From Misgurnus anguillicaudatus (lineage: Eukaryota; Chordata; Actinopteri; Cypriniformes; Cobitidae), in assembly GCF_027580225.2 (NCBI RefSeq), contig NC_073358.2:25136501-25200500 (forward strand): a DNA stretch of 64,000 nt. Direction: 5' to 3'. This document shows positions 41,521 to 52,794 of the stretch, in pieces (position 1 is the first letter of the stretch; the number at the start of each line of letters is the position of its first letter). The position numbers were made by a program, and so were the translations under genes. Below the pieces are notes generated by a model. The model made no database searches and had not been told where the DNA came from. It worked only from the letters and a program-made list of their open reading frames with translations.

Positions 41521-43669
41521 CTGAATTCTGTTATTTTATATAAAATGTTTTTATATCATACTAATTAGCATAAGCGCATGTTAGCATGCTAATAATAATA
41601 ACATATGATACTTTGGATGAGCATGTGAGAAGAGACTGATCTCCAAACAGGCATTAACACAGTTAGTGCTCATTGAGAGAAATCCGTCACATCCACAACC
41701 TAACCACAAGCGCCACTCTTCTGCACGATGGTAACCAAACAATTTGAAAAAAAAAAACACAAACGCTTCTAAATCAATAAGATAAACGGACAGTAAACAC
41801 TATTAAGTCTTTCTCTTTACCTAAAAATGCATAAAATAACACTTAATTAAAAAAAAACTTTTCAAAAGCAGTTGCATGCAATGCTTGCTTGCGAAATTAT
41901 TTTTTCAGAACCCAAACTCAAACTAATTGTGTTAATGCAATTAAAATGAAATCAATAAATTATAGTACATATTCATTTTTTGTTAGACTAATTAAAAATA
42001 TATACTTATTGCTCTTAATGAGGTATTTTAAATTAATTGAACACAATTTTAATGTGTCATTTCTAAAAAGGGCTTGAATCATTTTTTTGATTGTACCTCT
42101 GAAACTCTTCATCTGAGCAATATTTTGCCCTTATCTTAGTTTCCCACTGCAGCTGATATCATTGATAGCTCACACATGTTGTTTGCTTTACCGAGAATGT
42201 GTGTGGTGCCATGCTGAGAACCCTGACATGTATAGGAAAACATCTTTAAATTAACCCCGGTCGAATGTCACTTTTCTCCTCTCTTTAAAACATAAATAGG
42301 GGAAGACAAACAAAAACCTGCTGGCTGGCTTTTGTTCCGAGTCCTGTTGTCAAGATTAGAAAACTACTGTGTTTATTTTTAATCCCGTGATGTTGGGAAA
42401 ACCCATCGGTGGTACAGTATCCCAGTCATGCATATGGCAAGAGATTGGCCCCCTGACTGGGAAGAAGTTAAAACTGCTAAAAAAAATAATAATAGCACAG
42501 TGTGGCACAGTATTGGATCATGAGGACCAGATGGATGTCAAGGGAACATCTGTTGCATTTTCACAGGGGTGAGTCCATTCAACAGGTTGAAATTACTTGA
42601 ATGTTTGAACGGAGGGAGACCAAAACATTCGAACGTGCCTTGTTTTCCTTGTAAACAAAAAGGTTCCCATTACAATTTCAGATTCAGGCTTGACTGAAGG
42701 GACTTAAACGATGAGGCAGGCTTGCCTTTGAGTAAACACAACTGGGAAAAGAGTATATCACCGAAAAGCGCCACCCCCCCCACCTTTTCAAAAGTCATTA
42801 TAACAAAGATCACCGCACTCTGTTCCAAGTCTTTGTCTGTTGCTGGTGAATTCCTGCAAAGGAACTAAAAATAATCTCTGTCTAGACACAGCAAGTGTGA
42901 AACTGAGCCAAGCGAGAAAAATTATATGCAAATGGAGCTAAGGCTGCTATTATAAAAGACATCCCGTGTGGGAGGGTTTGTGGACTAAACGAAGCCAAAA
43001 ATTCTTAAATCTTGAATAGGTTTATACCTGTGACATAACCCAGTGTGTATCTAATTACATGACTGAGGTTTAGATGATGTCACGTGACGTGGAGGAATTG
43101 GCCATCTAATAAGTTGGTGGCCCTAGGGCCTATGAAATCGGTGTGTAGGCCTCTTTGGAGTGGAGACAGATGCTGAACTCACAATTCGAACAGGCCAAAC
43201 TGGTTGTCGGCAGCGTTTCTGCATTGAGGGTGGGCTCCATTAGCGTGACCAAAGGGAAGCAGAGCGACCCAGAAACAAGGGGCAAAGGGCTTTCTCTGAG
43301 AGCGGCTAGACAAGGGAGCAGTAGACTAGAGCGTCAGCCGCAGACAGAGGAAGAGCAGATCAAAGAATCGCAGGGGCAACCTGCGTGACAGACATTGTAT
43401 TAAAGCAACGTGGGTCGTTTGAAAAGACGGGAGGAAAAACTAAACCTGGCCGAGGGATGATACATCACGAACCCTGTCTGAGAAATGTTGACTTTCCTTT
43501 TTTATCTACATCAGATCGTGAGCGTATGAAATTTGCGTTCAAGGCCGAGATTAGATGTGGAGGCAATGATACGATGGACAATTTTACTGTGTAGCTTTGA
43601 TTTGATTTGATTTGATATTGAAAGTATATTAAATGCATTTGCATAACAGTAATTAACTTTAAAAAAAAT
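41521..43669. other. Intergenic, no gene seen
   Basis: AT-rich up to about 42,100. The block 42,300-43,560 is more balanced, including 43,150-43,400 (open in one frame, no family recognised) and a C-rich patch at 42771-42783. A short TTTGATTTGA run occurs at about 43596-43612. Possible conserved elements; nothing can be named. Confidence 0.35.
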
Positions 43670-43835
43670 GGTCCAAAGCTGTCACTGAGGCAGTACCATT
43701 TAAAAAGGACCTCATATGTACCATTTACGTACAAATGTGTATACATTTAGTACCAATATGTACCTCTGAGGTACTAATTTGAGGTGCAAAGGTGTACTTA
43801 TTGAACGACTACTGCCCCAGTGACAGATAGGGACC
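43670..43835. repeat. MITE with TGTCACTG ends, copy 2
   Basis: Starts GGTCCAAAGCTGTCACTGAG and ends GCCCCAGTGACAGATAGGGACC. The inner part has GTACATATGAGGTACC-like inverted blocks. Best preserved of the three copies in the window. Confidence 0.8.
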
Positions 43836-43912
43836 AATTAATTTACAAATATTTTTATTTACAGTTAAAATTTACAATTCATCGAAATGCATAGACTTAA
43901 ATGCAGTAAAAT

Positions 43913-44705
43913 GGGTGATTCTCGCGAAATTAGACTTATGAGGTGTCAAACATTTTGATAAAAAAGTAAATGCAAAGTAAGAGTATCAAAATAAGAAGCA
44001 TACAGTTACAAACATCTCTTCATGTACTATTTGCACATGATTTCAAATGACATCATATAAAACCAATTTTGTTGTTTTTTTCCACATTTAAGGTGAAAAT
44101 GTTCATTACCGCAACATGTCCATGACTGGGTTCTTTGAAATGGAAATATTTATAAAAAAAAACAAAACTTCAATGCATGTTATACTACAGTACAAACATT
44201 TACAGTAAAGAAACATCTGGTATTTGGTGATCATTTGTAAATGTAGAGACAATAATAAGGAATATAAATGTGTCCAAGTTCAATTTTCTCATCCTCCGCA
44301 ACAATTTTAAATCATTGTTTAAGCCCTCAAGGAAGGGACATAATTGACTGTGACACTCAAGATGGCTACCAGGTAAGCAGTTTTTATTTTTTCTCTCCAG
44401 ATAAAAGTTGCAATTTTGTTTGTCAGTACCTAGACAACTTTTTAGTTCTCATTACCGAAACATGAGTTTGTAAATGCATATATTTAATTTCATATCATGT
44501 TGCGGTAATGATAATTTTTGACAATGATAATCTAAAAAAATGTAAATAATTCTATAGGAAATATTTCTTTAAATCCTCTAAAAATAATGGTTATAGTAAG
44601 TTCAGACCATAATCTTACATGTGCAAAAAAAAAATTGGCTTCAAGGGCTTTTTAAAAATTCTGATGCTGGACACCTTCTAAATCTGGATTTCGTGAGAAT
44701 CACCC
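43913..44705. mobile_element. DNA element with GGGTGATTCTCGCGAAAT ends
   Basis: Left end GGGTGATTCTCGCGAAATTA, right end inverse ATTTCGTGAGAATCACCC. The interior carries several CATTACCG(C/A)AACATG and TGCGGTAATG motifs. No transposase; superfamily unassigned. Confidence 0.75.
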
Positions 44706-45849
44706 AAATATGTTTTTCAAAAATAAGACATCAAGTGCAATTGGCGGGCAAAATCTAAGACATACTATAAATACACAAAATAGCATGCGTGTCTCAAATG
44801 AAGGGACTGACGCCTAAACAACTCTGATAGTTTCGAGACACCTGTGAGACATAAAATATCACACATCAGAAAGGTGCACAGTCAGGAATCTAAATCTGTG
44901 GAGAGGAATTTGGATAATACCAGCGGGAAGAATCGGGTGAGACTGAAGAGCGTGGCTGGGCGAGTGAGGTGGCAGACAGGGAGAGTCTTCACAGACAGTT
45001 GGAGGGCTTAAGCCTGGCGGACAGGGACTTGTCAAATGCAGCTGTTGTGGACACTGATTGATAGAGTTTGTATTCCAGCCTGAACCTGAAACAGCTTATG
45101 CGGTGCCAAGCAAAGGGGTGTGTCGTCTTTTCAAACCAAATTAACAACATAATTTGGAAATAGTAATAAGCAGTATGATAAAACTCAAAAGTTTGTTTTG
45201 GAAAACTTTCTAATTGCATAACTATAATCTAACTTAAAAAGTGTATGAGAGATTACGAAATTTGATCAATTTAAAAAAGCCTAATATTCATAGCATGGTT
45301 CGCAGACCAAAAAATGTCTAGTGAATTGCTTCATAATATAAAGCAATTTATAATGTGTGATTGACTATATTCACCTGTAAAAAAATATTTCTTAGATTTT
45401 ATTCAATTCATGATTTTTCAAGTCTTGGAAAGTGCAGTTCAAAAATGACTGTGAAAATTCTGTTTTAAAATTTTCCACACCGAACTGTGAATTTGTCGTG
45501 AAAATTAATTGTTACAAATTTATACAAGCTCATAAGATATAAACAAATTCATATAAAAACAACGTAAACACATCATATTCATAAAAACAACATAATAGCT
45601 TCTCAAATAGCTTATTACTATTACAAATAATGGTAAAAAATGACATTCTTAAAGGACATTGATTTACCTCCTACCAAAGCAGGATATGTGTGGACCTTAA
45701 CCTAAGGTTAAGAAATATGTCTGCCAAACCATCAAAACATGCATCTATGTCTCCAGTGGGTTATAAAACATCTACGTGCGAGAGGTCCAAAAGATTCCTT
45801 CTAGCAAACAACACTTCAAACCCACTTTCCACTTTGAAGTTTGATTGAA
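44706..45849 (-). other. arl15: arl15 3'UTR and downstream flank
   Basis: AT-rich sequence downstream of the arl15 stop. A minus-strand AATAAA (TTTATT at about 45398-45403) could end the transcript after a ~450 bp 3'UTR. The block 44,880-45,060 is less AT-rich and not obviously repetitive. No other coding sequence recognised. Confidence 0.35.
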
Positions 45850-45999
45850 TCATATCCTGCTAGGTTGCACCTCCTCTTCCAAAAGGCAGATGAGTTGACT
45901 AAAACTCTCCTTCACTGCCTCCATGTTGTTTGTTGTGCTGCCGGTAAGAATCCATTTCCTCCCACGTGCCAGAGGTTGCAATTCGAAGTACTTCTGTAT
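45850..45999 (-). CDS. arl15: ADP-ribosylation factor-like 15, last coding exon (partial gene)
   Basis: Minus-strand exon after acceptor TATTTTTCAG, reading IQKYFELQPLARGRKWILTG then STTNNMEAVKESFSQLICLL and EEEVQPSRI, stop TGA (45852-45850). It matches the C terminus of vertebrate ARL15, where I recall KKYFELEPLARGKRW and a DSFSQLINLLEE helix. It contains the last strand and C-terminal alpha helix of the small-GTPase fold but no nucleotide-binding motif; those lie in upstream exons. I searched for coding for GSGKTS and YWSRYY between 46,000 and 64,000 and did not see it, so the rest is probably beyond the window. ARL15 is an ARF-like GTPase known for binding CNNM magnesium transporters. A decayed Tc1 copy lies just upstream in the intron. 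Confidence 0.9.
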   Translation of the reverse strand: MQKYFELQPLARGRKWILTGSTTNNMEAVKESFSQLICLLEEEVQPSRI

Positions 46000-46235
46000 C
46001 TGAAAAATATTACAAAATATTAAATTACGGATGTTTTCTAAATATGACACAAAATTTTTGTCTTGCAAAACCATAATCTACAACCTGTATAATTTCTTAT
46101 GAAATATTATATGACTAATAAATTCTAATAATCTGCATAATTCATTTGCATGCAGAAGCTGTTGCAGTAAACCCCCATCATTAGGTCAAAGAAGCTCTCC
46201 ATGCATGTCAAACAGACCGCTGTTAGGTTTCAGAA

Positions 46236-46960
46236 ACAAAACAAATTCATCAGAGAGATAGCAAAAACTGGCCAAATCAACATGATAGTTGATTCTGAGA
46301 AAAAATATGAATGCACTGGAAAGCTCAACAACAATTTAAAGACCTGAACATTCATGGAAGAAAACAGCAGTGGATAAATGCAGGATCCTTTCCAAGAAAA
46401 AAAACATCCAGTCAAGTAATGAACACTCAAAAGAGAGGCACGTCATTGTCAAAGTCTACAATGAAGAAAAGACTTACAAACCATTCATAAATCGCAAGAA
46501 TAGAAAAGACAGATTAAAAGCCAAAACAGTTCTGGACCATTTCTCAATCTGTACCAAAATGACGAAGAAAAAGTATGGCGAAGATTTGGAACAGCTCATG
46601 ATTCAAAGCATACAACATCATCTGTAAAACATGTTGGAGGTAATATGATGGCATGAACATGGTACCGCATCACTGGTGTTTATTAATAATGTGATTGAAG
46701 ACCCCAAATTAATTTTATTTAATGTCTGTCCAGATTCAGAAAATGCAGTAAAGTTCTCTGGATGCCATTTTACAGTCCAGATGGACAATGACCCAAAACT
46801 AACTACAAAACCAAATGAGGAGGTTTTAAAGGTAAAAAAGTATGAGATTCTGCAAAAGTCAAACTTCTGATATTTACACGATTGAACATGCATTTTACTT
46901 GCTAAAAACAAAACTAAATGTAGAAAGACCTCAAGAAGACCTCAGACAGTGATTGTATGC
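46236..46960 (+). pseudogene. Decayed Tc1-family transposase
   Basis: Plus-strand frames, broken by stops and frameshifts, read as a Tc1 transposase. Pieces include CRILSKKKNIQSSNEHSKE, YKPFINRKNRKDRLKAK (the region before the first catalytic Asp), SLVFINNVIEDPKLILFN and the tell-tale FTVQMDNDPKLTTKPNEEVL with the second DDE Asp in QMDNDPK. The usual PSQSPDLNPIE motif has been lost after a stop. It lies in the presumed last intron of arl15, in the opposite orientation to arl15. I could not define terminal repeats, so it is a remnant only. Confidence 0.8.
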
Positions 46961-47230
46961 AAAGGATTCTCAACAAAATATTAAAAATAAACAAATTTGA
47001 GCCCCTGAAATGCGGAAAATTTGGAAAAATAGTGTTGACAAATTCCTAAACTTCAAAAATGAGTGAGAAAAACACATTTAATAGCAGTGCAGATACACAG
47101 ATTGAAGGGTACGCATTGCTAAATCTTTCACATTATATTTTTGTTCAACCCCTTGAATTAAAGCCTAAAGTCACGTCATTTCATTTTAGCTCTACTACGT
47201 TGGCATACAGAGCCAAAACTATGAAAATTG

Positions 47231-48254
47231 TCCCATACGGCAAAACTATTTTTAAATATTTATTAAAATATTAAAAATGGCCAAAACATATATTTGCTGA
47301 AATATATTTTGGAATATGTTTACAAAAATATATTTTTCATCCATATATTTTTGTATATTTTGAGATATATTTAAAAAATAAATACATTTTAAAGCATTAA
47401 AAATATATTTTCCCCTCCATATTTTTCAATCCAATTTATATATAATATAATATATATATAATAATATATAATATTGCTACCCAGTCTCACAAAATTATGT
47501 ACCTATAGTCACATGATTTTTTATTCTTTTTCGTCACCAATTTTCCGCGATTTTTTTTGTGATCGTATCACAAATTTCTGTTTATGTGTCATTGTCACGT
47601 ATTGGTTACTCAACTGCTTTTTCCTATTTTTCGCTTCGGTTTAGGGTTAGATTTGGTGTTTGGGTTAGGATGTCACTTTAAGTATTGGTATACTATTTTT
47701 TTCTAAATTTTAAACCATTGTCGTTAGGGTTAGAGTTGGGTTTGGGTAAGGATGTCTTTTATGTAATTCTAATCCTAAACCGAAGCAACAATAGTAAGAA
47801 AATAACAGAACAAAACAGTTGAGGAACCAATACGTGACAATGACACATAAACAGAAATTTGTGATACGATCACGAAAAAATGTGAAAATTCAAAAAAATT
47901 GCATGACTATAGGTACGTAATTTCGTATCGCATTGAAAGAAAAACTTGTAAACAGTTTTAAAAAGGTTAAAATTATAGTTTCAACTTAAAAAATATACTT
48001 CATAAAATTAACTTGTATTTAACATATATTTAAAATATTTTTTGTTTTAAATAATACATTTTTGCCATATAAAATTAAAAATGTATTTGCTTGCCCTTGA
48101 AATAAATATATGTTTATATTTGAAGGTTAAAACTAAATATATTTCCAAATTCAAAAATATATTAAATTGAGCATTACTTTCTACAAAATGTATTTAGCAT
48201 ATATTTAAAATATCTATTTTTGGCCGGAGAAATTTCTTTTTTTGCCATATGGGG
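47231..48254. mobile_element. Palindromic DNA element with CCCATAYGGCAAAA ends, ~1 kb
   Basis: Begins CCCATACGGCAAAACTATTT and ends TTTTTTTGCCATATGGGG (inverse). The subterminal zones are full of AAATATATTT-type inverted motifs. A second palindromic element (47484-47936) occupies its centre. Confidence 0.7.
47484..47936. repeat. Palindromic MITE nested in the ~1 kb element
   Basis: Left TATGTACCTATAGTCACATG is inverted as CATGACTATAGGTACGTA on the right; further inward TGTGTCATTGTCACGTATTG matches CAATACGTGACAATGACACA, and the middle has CGGTTTAGGGTTAG and CTAAACCGAAGC. Near-complete palindrome of about 450 bp. Confidence 0.82.
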
Positions 48255-50200
48255 TGTCAAGTATCTAAAAATGTATGGACCTTGACTGTACATGCAAAAA
48301 TCTCCACTTATAATAAAGTATCCGGTTACGATCATGCATGTAGATGAATGGCTCAAAATTCAGCCAAAATCCTTATATTTTCAGTAAACCAAGTAAAAAA
48401 CTTTTGCACTTGATGTACACATGCCATCAGTTCCTATAATTCGTCTTCTGGGCACTAAATGACTTCGTTCTGAAAAATCGTTTGGTGCTTTGGTGACAAC
48501 AAAGCGGTATTTCTGAATGGCCTGAGGTAGTGACTAAGTCAATTTGAAGAGAATGTATTTGATAAACGTATGATACGTGCCAAGAGCATTCGGTTCACAT
48601 CATGCTGACACTTAGCAGCTTCTGCACCTGAGCTCTTCATTTATATATGTGATTAATTTTAAATCATTGCTTGATTAATAAAATATATACAACAAATTTG
48701 ATAAAAACTTTTTTTGAAAAAATTGCTTTCATGTATTAATATGAAGTTAAAATGTTAATATCTGCTTTTTTAAAGTTTTGTTAAAGTCTGGGCTCTGTAA
48801 TGTGAGGTCAATGTGCGGCAGGGAAACTATGCACATTTCGTTAATACAGTATGTACTTGGCTTTCTCAAGCCTGTTAGTAATGGCCGATTACAGAAGATC
48901 ATATGTCAAAGCTTTGTAATCTGCTTGAATATATTTTTCTCAGCACTTCATTATTATGTCAGCAGATCAGAACCATCTGTAAATTGAATCTCGTGCACTT
49001 TAGCTCAACAGACACAATACATCTAAGTTTGTAATCAGAGTATCAGGGATATTTGTATTTTGCATGTAAATTTTGAGTCATCTGTGATGATAAGAACCTC
49101 TCGTTTTGAAAAACATGTTTTGCATGTGACCAAAATGACAATTATAGTTACACCAGACAAAGCCACATACTGTACTGTAGTTAAACATGCATTGATCCAC
49201 AGATAATTGAGTCACTCAGGCAACAAATGGAAAAACATTGCATTGAGTTATTTTTTCCTGATAGATAGCATGAGATGAGACATGAATCCATGGTATCCAG
49301 ACAGACAATTTGGTACACAGTCAGAGATATTCATCTATCATCCACAAATTACCTTTCTCAAAACAAAAGACATAGAGAATCATATCTCTAACCAAATGAG
49401 ATAATCTGCAAGGTGTCCATTGATAACGGCACAGACAAAGAGATACGGTACAGTCTACGAGCCAGATAACATCCAGACCAAAGGATCTGTTGCTACAAAA
49501 CAGATGAAACTATGTATATCATTTCAACATCTGCAAGCATGATTGACACTCGCTGCTAAACAGATTATAACAGATAACAGATCTATTTGTAATTTTGGCC
49601 AAAGTGCATTAAAGAAACAAAAAAATTAGATTTGTTTTTGTTTGTTTTTTTGCAGTGGAGTGCAGGCATCTAACAGTGCCATGCTGGGATTTATTAGTGT
49701 CTGCTGTTTCTTTACCGCCAAAAGATTGTGCCTCGTCTTTCCTCCTGCCGAGTCTTTAGGGGGCATTGAGCTGTGGCTCGATCATAGTGTAACAGGAGTT
49801 TAATGACAGATTAGGTCACTTGAGCGGGCGTTAGCCCTGGGGCCTGACCGACCCAAACAGTGTTAACAAATCCGTCTTGTAAAAGGAGCTGCGCCAGGCT
49901 TGCAATGAGACAATCTGCCTTCTGGCTTGCCAGTCTGTCTGTCAGTCTGAGACAGGCCCCCTCTTCTGGAGAATACACTACTTGCAAGAAAAACCTCTCT
50001 GGTGTTTCATCTAGGTCACAAACAACAGTGCGAAGAGGCACAATGTTTACTTTCTTACAATGGATGCACAATCGTGTCTTTGTATCTAATGAATAAATAC
50101 TATAAAATGACTGGTGGTGTGGCAGGGGAGGTTGTAAGGCTTTCTTAGTATAGATTTCTCTATATAGCAAATATTAGTACACTGTCAAAAAACTATTGTC
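48255..50200. other. Presumed arl15 intron, no exon named
   Basis: No repeat ends recognised. 48,770-49,010 and 49,640-50,050 are more balanced in composition; the latter has a 119-codon minus-strand open frame (50,170-49,811) with no family I recognise. Confidence 0.35.
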
Positions 50201-50202
50201 AA

Positions 50203-51330
50203 AATACCCCAGCTGTCACTGGGGCAGTATCCTTTCAAACAGTACAGCTCTGAACCTAAAGAGTACCTTTAGAGGTACATATTACAGTTTTTTACAATCA
50301 CTTTGCTACTATTTTCAGAACATTGATGTCATTTTTCACAACTCTAGACACAAAACTCACAACCAAAGATCAAAATGCACATTTTTCAAAACTCTTAACT
50401 CTTTTCTCAATTGCTTGGATACAATACACATAAAACTTGGATCATTTGTTCATTCAACCAAAATCACATGTTCAATATGACACAACTTAACATCAAAGTA
50501 CTACTGTTTCAAAAGGCTATTCACACATCACATTTCAAATAAGTGTTTATTCATTTTCTTACAATGATCTAACTATCAATCAATACAACTGCCCAAAATG
50601 ATAAGTAACTGTTGCATTATTCGTAATAGTTGTATGGAAACAGACAAAGAATCTTCCATGTTTACTGAAAATCATGAAAGTTTCAAGATAATGAGGTTCA
50701 TTGTAACCAATAAGCATGGAGCATGAACCAATTGTCACTGTACTGTATAGATGCAGGCCCTTGTAATTGCTTGTCCAATTCTGCCAACTTGTTACTGATG
50801 ATTGAGTGCAGATTGTGAAATGATGTGACCTATGTTGTGATTGTACTGTAGTGTTTTCATCAATACATTACAAACTTTGTTCAATGATTCCAATGTGTCT
50901 GTCGTATTCTCTCTACTACTGCAGAACTTTTACAGATATGTATTTGCTCTACATGTACCATAATGAAATCTGTATCACCAATTTTGTTCTACAATATTTA
51001 ATGATTGTACAAACAATGACTTAGTGAAACTATCAGTTGCTTGTGTGTGGGTGATCTATAGTTATGTTTCCATGGTATTTCACAGTAAATTTGTGTTTTG
51101 AAACAATGATTGTCCAAGTGCAAGATGTCTTTAAAGATGTGAATGCACAATGCAATGTTTTGAACACTAGACAGCCTGTGTTACAAGTGATTACCGTTTT
51201 GAGTTTTGTATCTAGAGTTGTGAAAAATGACATCAAGGTTCTGAAAATAGTAGCAAAGTGATTGTAAAAAACTGTAGTATCTCAAAAGTACCTATTGGTA
51301 CCAAGTGTATATCTGTAGGGGAGAGTTGTC
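50203..51330. repeat. TGTCACTG MITE, copy 3, split by another transposon
   Basis: The left half begins AGCTGTCACTGGGGCAGTAT (about 50211) and runs to about 50284 with AGAGGTACATATTA. The right half resumes at 51275 with TATCTCAAAAGTACCTATTG; its far end has decayed. The halves are separated by a 990 bp insertion. Confidence 0.65.
50283..51276. mobile_element. Tc1/mariner-type non-autonomous element, 990 bp, ~85 bp inverted repeats
   Basis: Element 50285-51274 begins CAGTTTTTTACAATCACTTT and ends in the exact inverse. The inverted match extends for about 85 bp with few changes through GCTACTATTTTCAGAAC and ATGTCATTTTTCACAACTCT. TA target duplications are at 50283-50284 and 51275-51276. No intact transposase. 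Confidence 0.9.
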
Positions 51331-51612
51331 ACACTTTCCACACTGTCTAACATTTACTGAACACCATAAATCACAATGGTATAAATCTCATACCAACTGA
51401 AAAAAGGAAGTCTTGGGCACATATGTTTTATTTATTACATTTTCATATCTCATTATGGAGTTGTAGACCGTTGATTAGAGCATGTTCACTTGTGACAACT
51501 TGCCCCCTCGGCGGGTACTAGATTATCTAAAAAACGTTTTAAGTCTCCTGGGATGTCATTTTTACTATAATTCAGGTGTTTTCTGTACACAGATGATGAT
51601 ATGAGGTACGTG

Positions 51613-52014
51613 TTTAAAGTCAGAATTCTGAGATTAAAGTCAGAATTCTGAGATTAAAGTAAGAATTCTGAGATTAAAGTCAGAATTCTGAGATTAAAGT
51701 CAGAATTCTGAGTTTAAAGTAAGAATTCTGAGATTAAAGTCAGAATTCTGAAATTAAAGTCAGAATTCTGAATTCTGAGTTTAAAGTCAGAATTCTGAGA
51801 TTAAAGTCAGAATTCTGAGATTAAATTCAGAATTCTGAGATTATAGTCAGAATTCTGAGATTTAAGTCAGAATTCTGAGAATAAAGTCAGAATTCTGAGT
51901 TTAAAATAAGAATTCTGAGATTAAAGTCAGAATTCTGAGATTAAAGTCAGAATTCTGAGATTAAAGTCAGAATTCTGAGTTTAAAGTCAGAATTCTGAGA
52001 ATAAAGTCAGAATT
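51613..52014. repeat. 20-bp minisatellite, about 20 copies
   Basis: Twenty near-identical units of AGATTAAAGTCAGAATTCTG, each containing the 10-bp palindrome CAGAATTCTG (with an EcoRI site). Variants change AGATT to AGTTT and GTCAG to GTAAG; one unit has a short AATTCTG partial duplication at about 51771. Confidence 0.97.
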
Positions 52015-52794
52015 CAAATATTTTTTTCACCAGTGGCCCTAATCCTCTTCCGTAAATCTCAATGGCTTTCATTCCCATTCACACAAAGATATATTACAGA
52101 TACATTAATAAAGATACATTGACAGAAATACATTGTTCATACAGCAAAGAGGATATAAGACAGATGGTCAGAAAGTGTTTTATGAGAGAACGACAACCAC
52201 AACCATTATCAATGGCTTGTTGTCTTTACAGCTAGCTAATTTTACAGACAGTAATTTGTAATGTGTCTGAGGGTGTAAGTGATTAAACAAATTTTCTATG
52301 AGCATTAGTAAAATCATCAGCTAATATAAACTAAGAATAAACAACATTATTTTCAATCTAAGTATTATTAATCTTTGTTATTGTTAGATAATGCCAATAC
52401 AAATGTTCACGTTTGTTCACTGTGCATTAACTAATGTTAACAATTGCAAATAATTAGTGCAAATGTATTTGTAATTGCTGAAATTGACATACATGCAAAA
52501 TGAGTATTGTTTATTTTTAGTTCATGTTATAGAATAGAATAGAAATAGAACAGACAATTTGATGGTTTAAGGATCGGTGGTTGTTTTGCAGGTCTCCTTG
52601 GGAAACACAACAGCGGAATGAGTCAAGTTGATTTAATTTTAGTTGAAAGGCATACACATTTATCAGATGTTTATATAAGCTAGATCTTTCTGTCCCATCT
52701 ATAGGATGATATGACACAATCCGTGGTCATGTACGAGCACAGCTTTGATTGGCTGTCTGAAAGGGGCCAGACATGGCATGAGCTGAATGGGGTG

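Noticed and set aside
43155..43388. 77-codon plus frame with charged residues (QAKLVVGSVSALRVGSISVT)
   Set aside because: No family recognised, no splice context or conserved start; kept only as part of a non-repeat block.
51613..52014. Regular 20-bp repeats resembling a CRISPR array
   Set aside because: The units are contiguous with no unique spacers, in a vertebrate genome without cas genes; it is a minisatellite.
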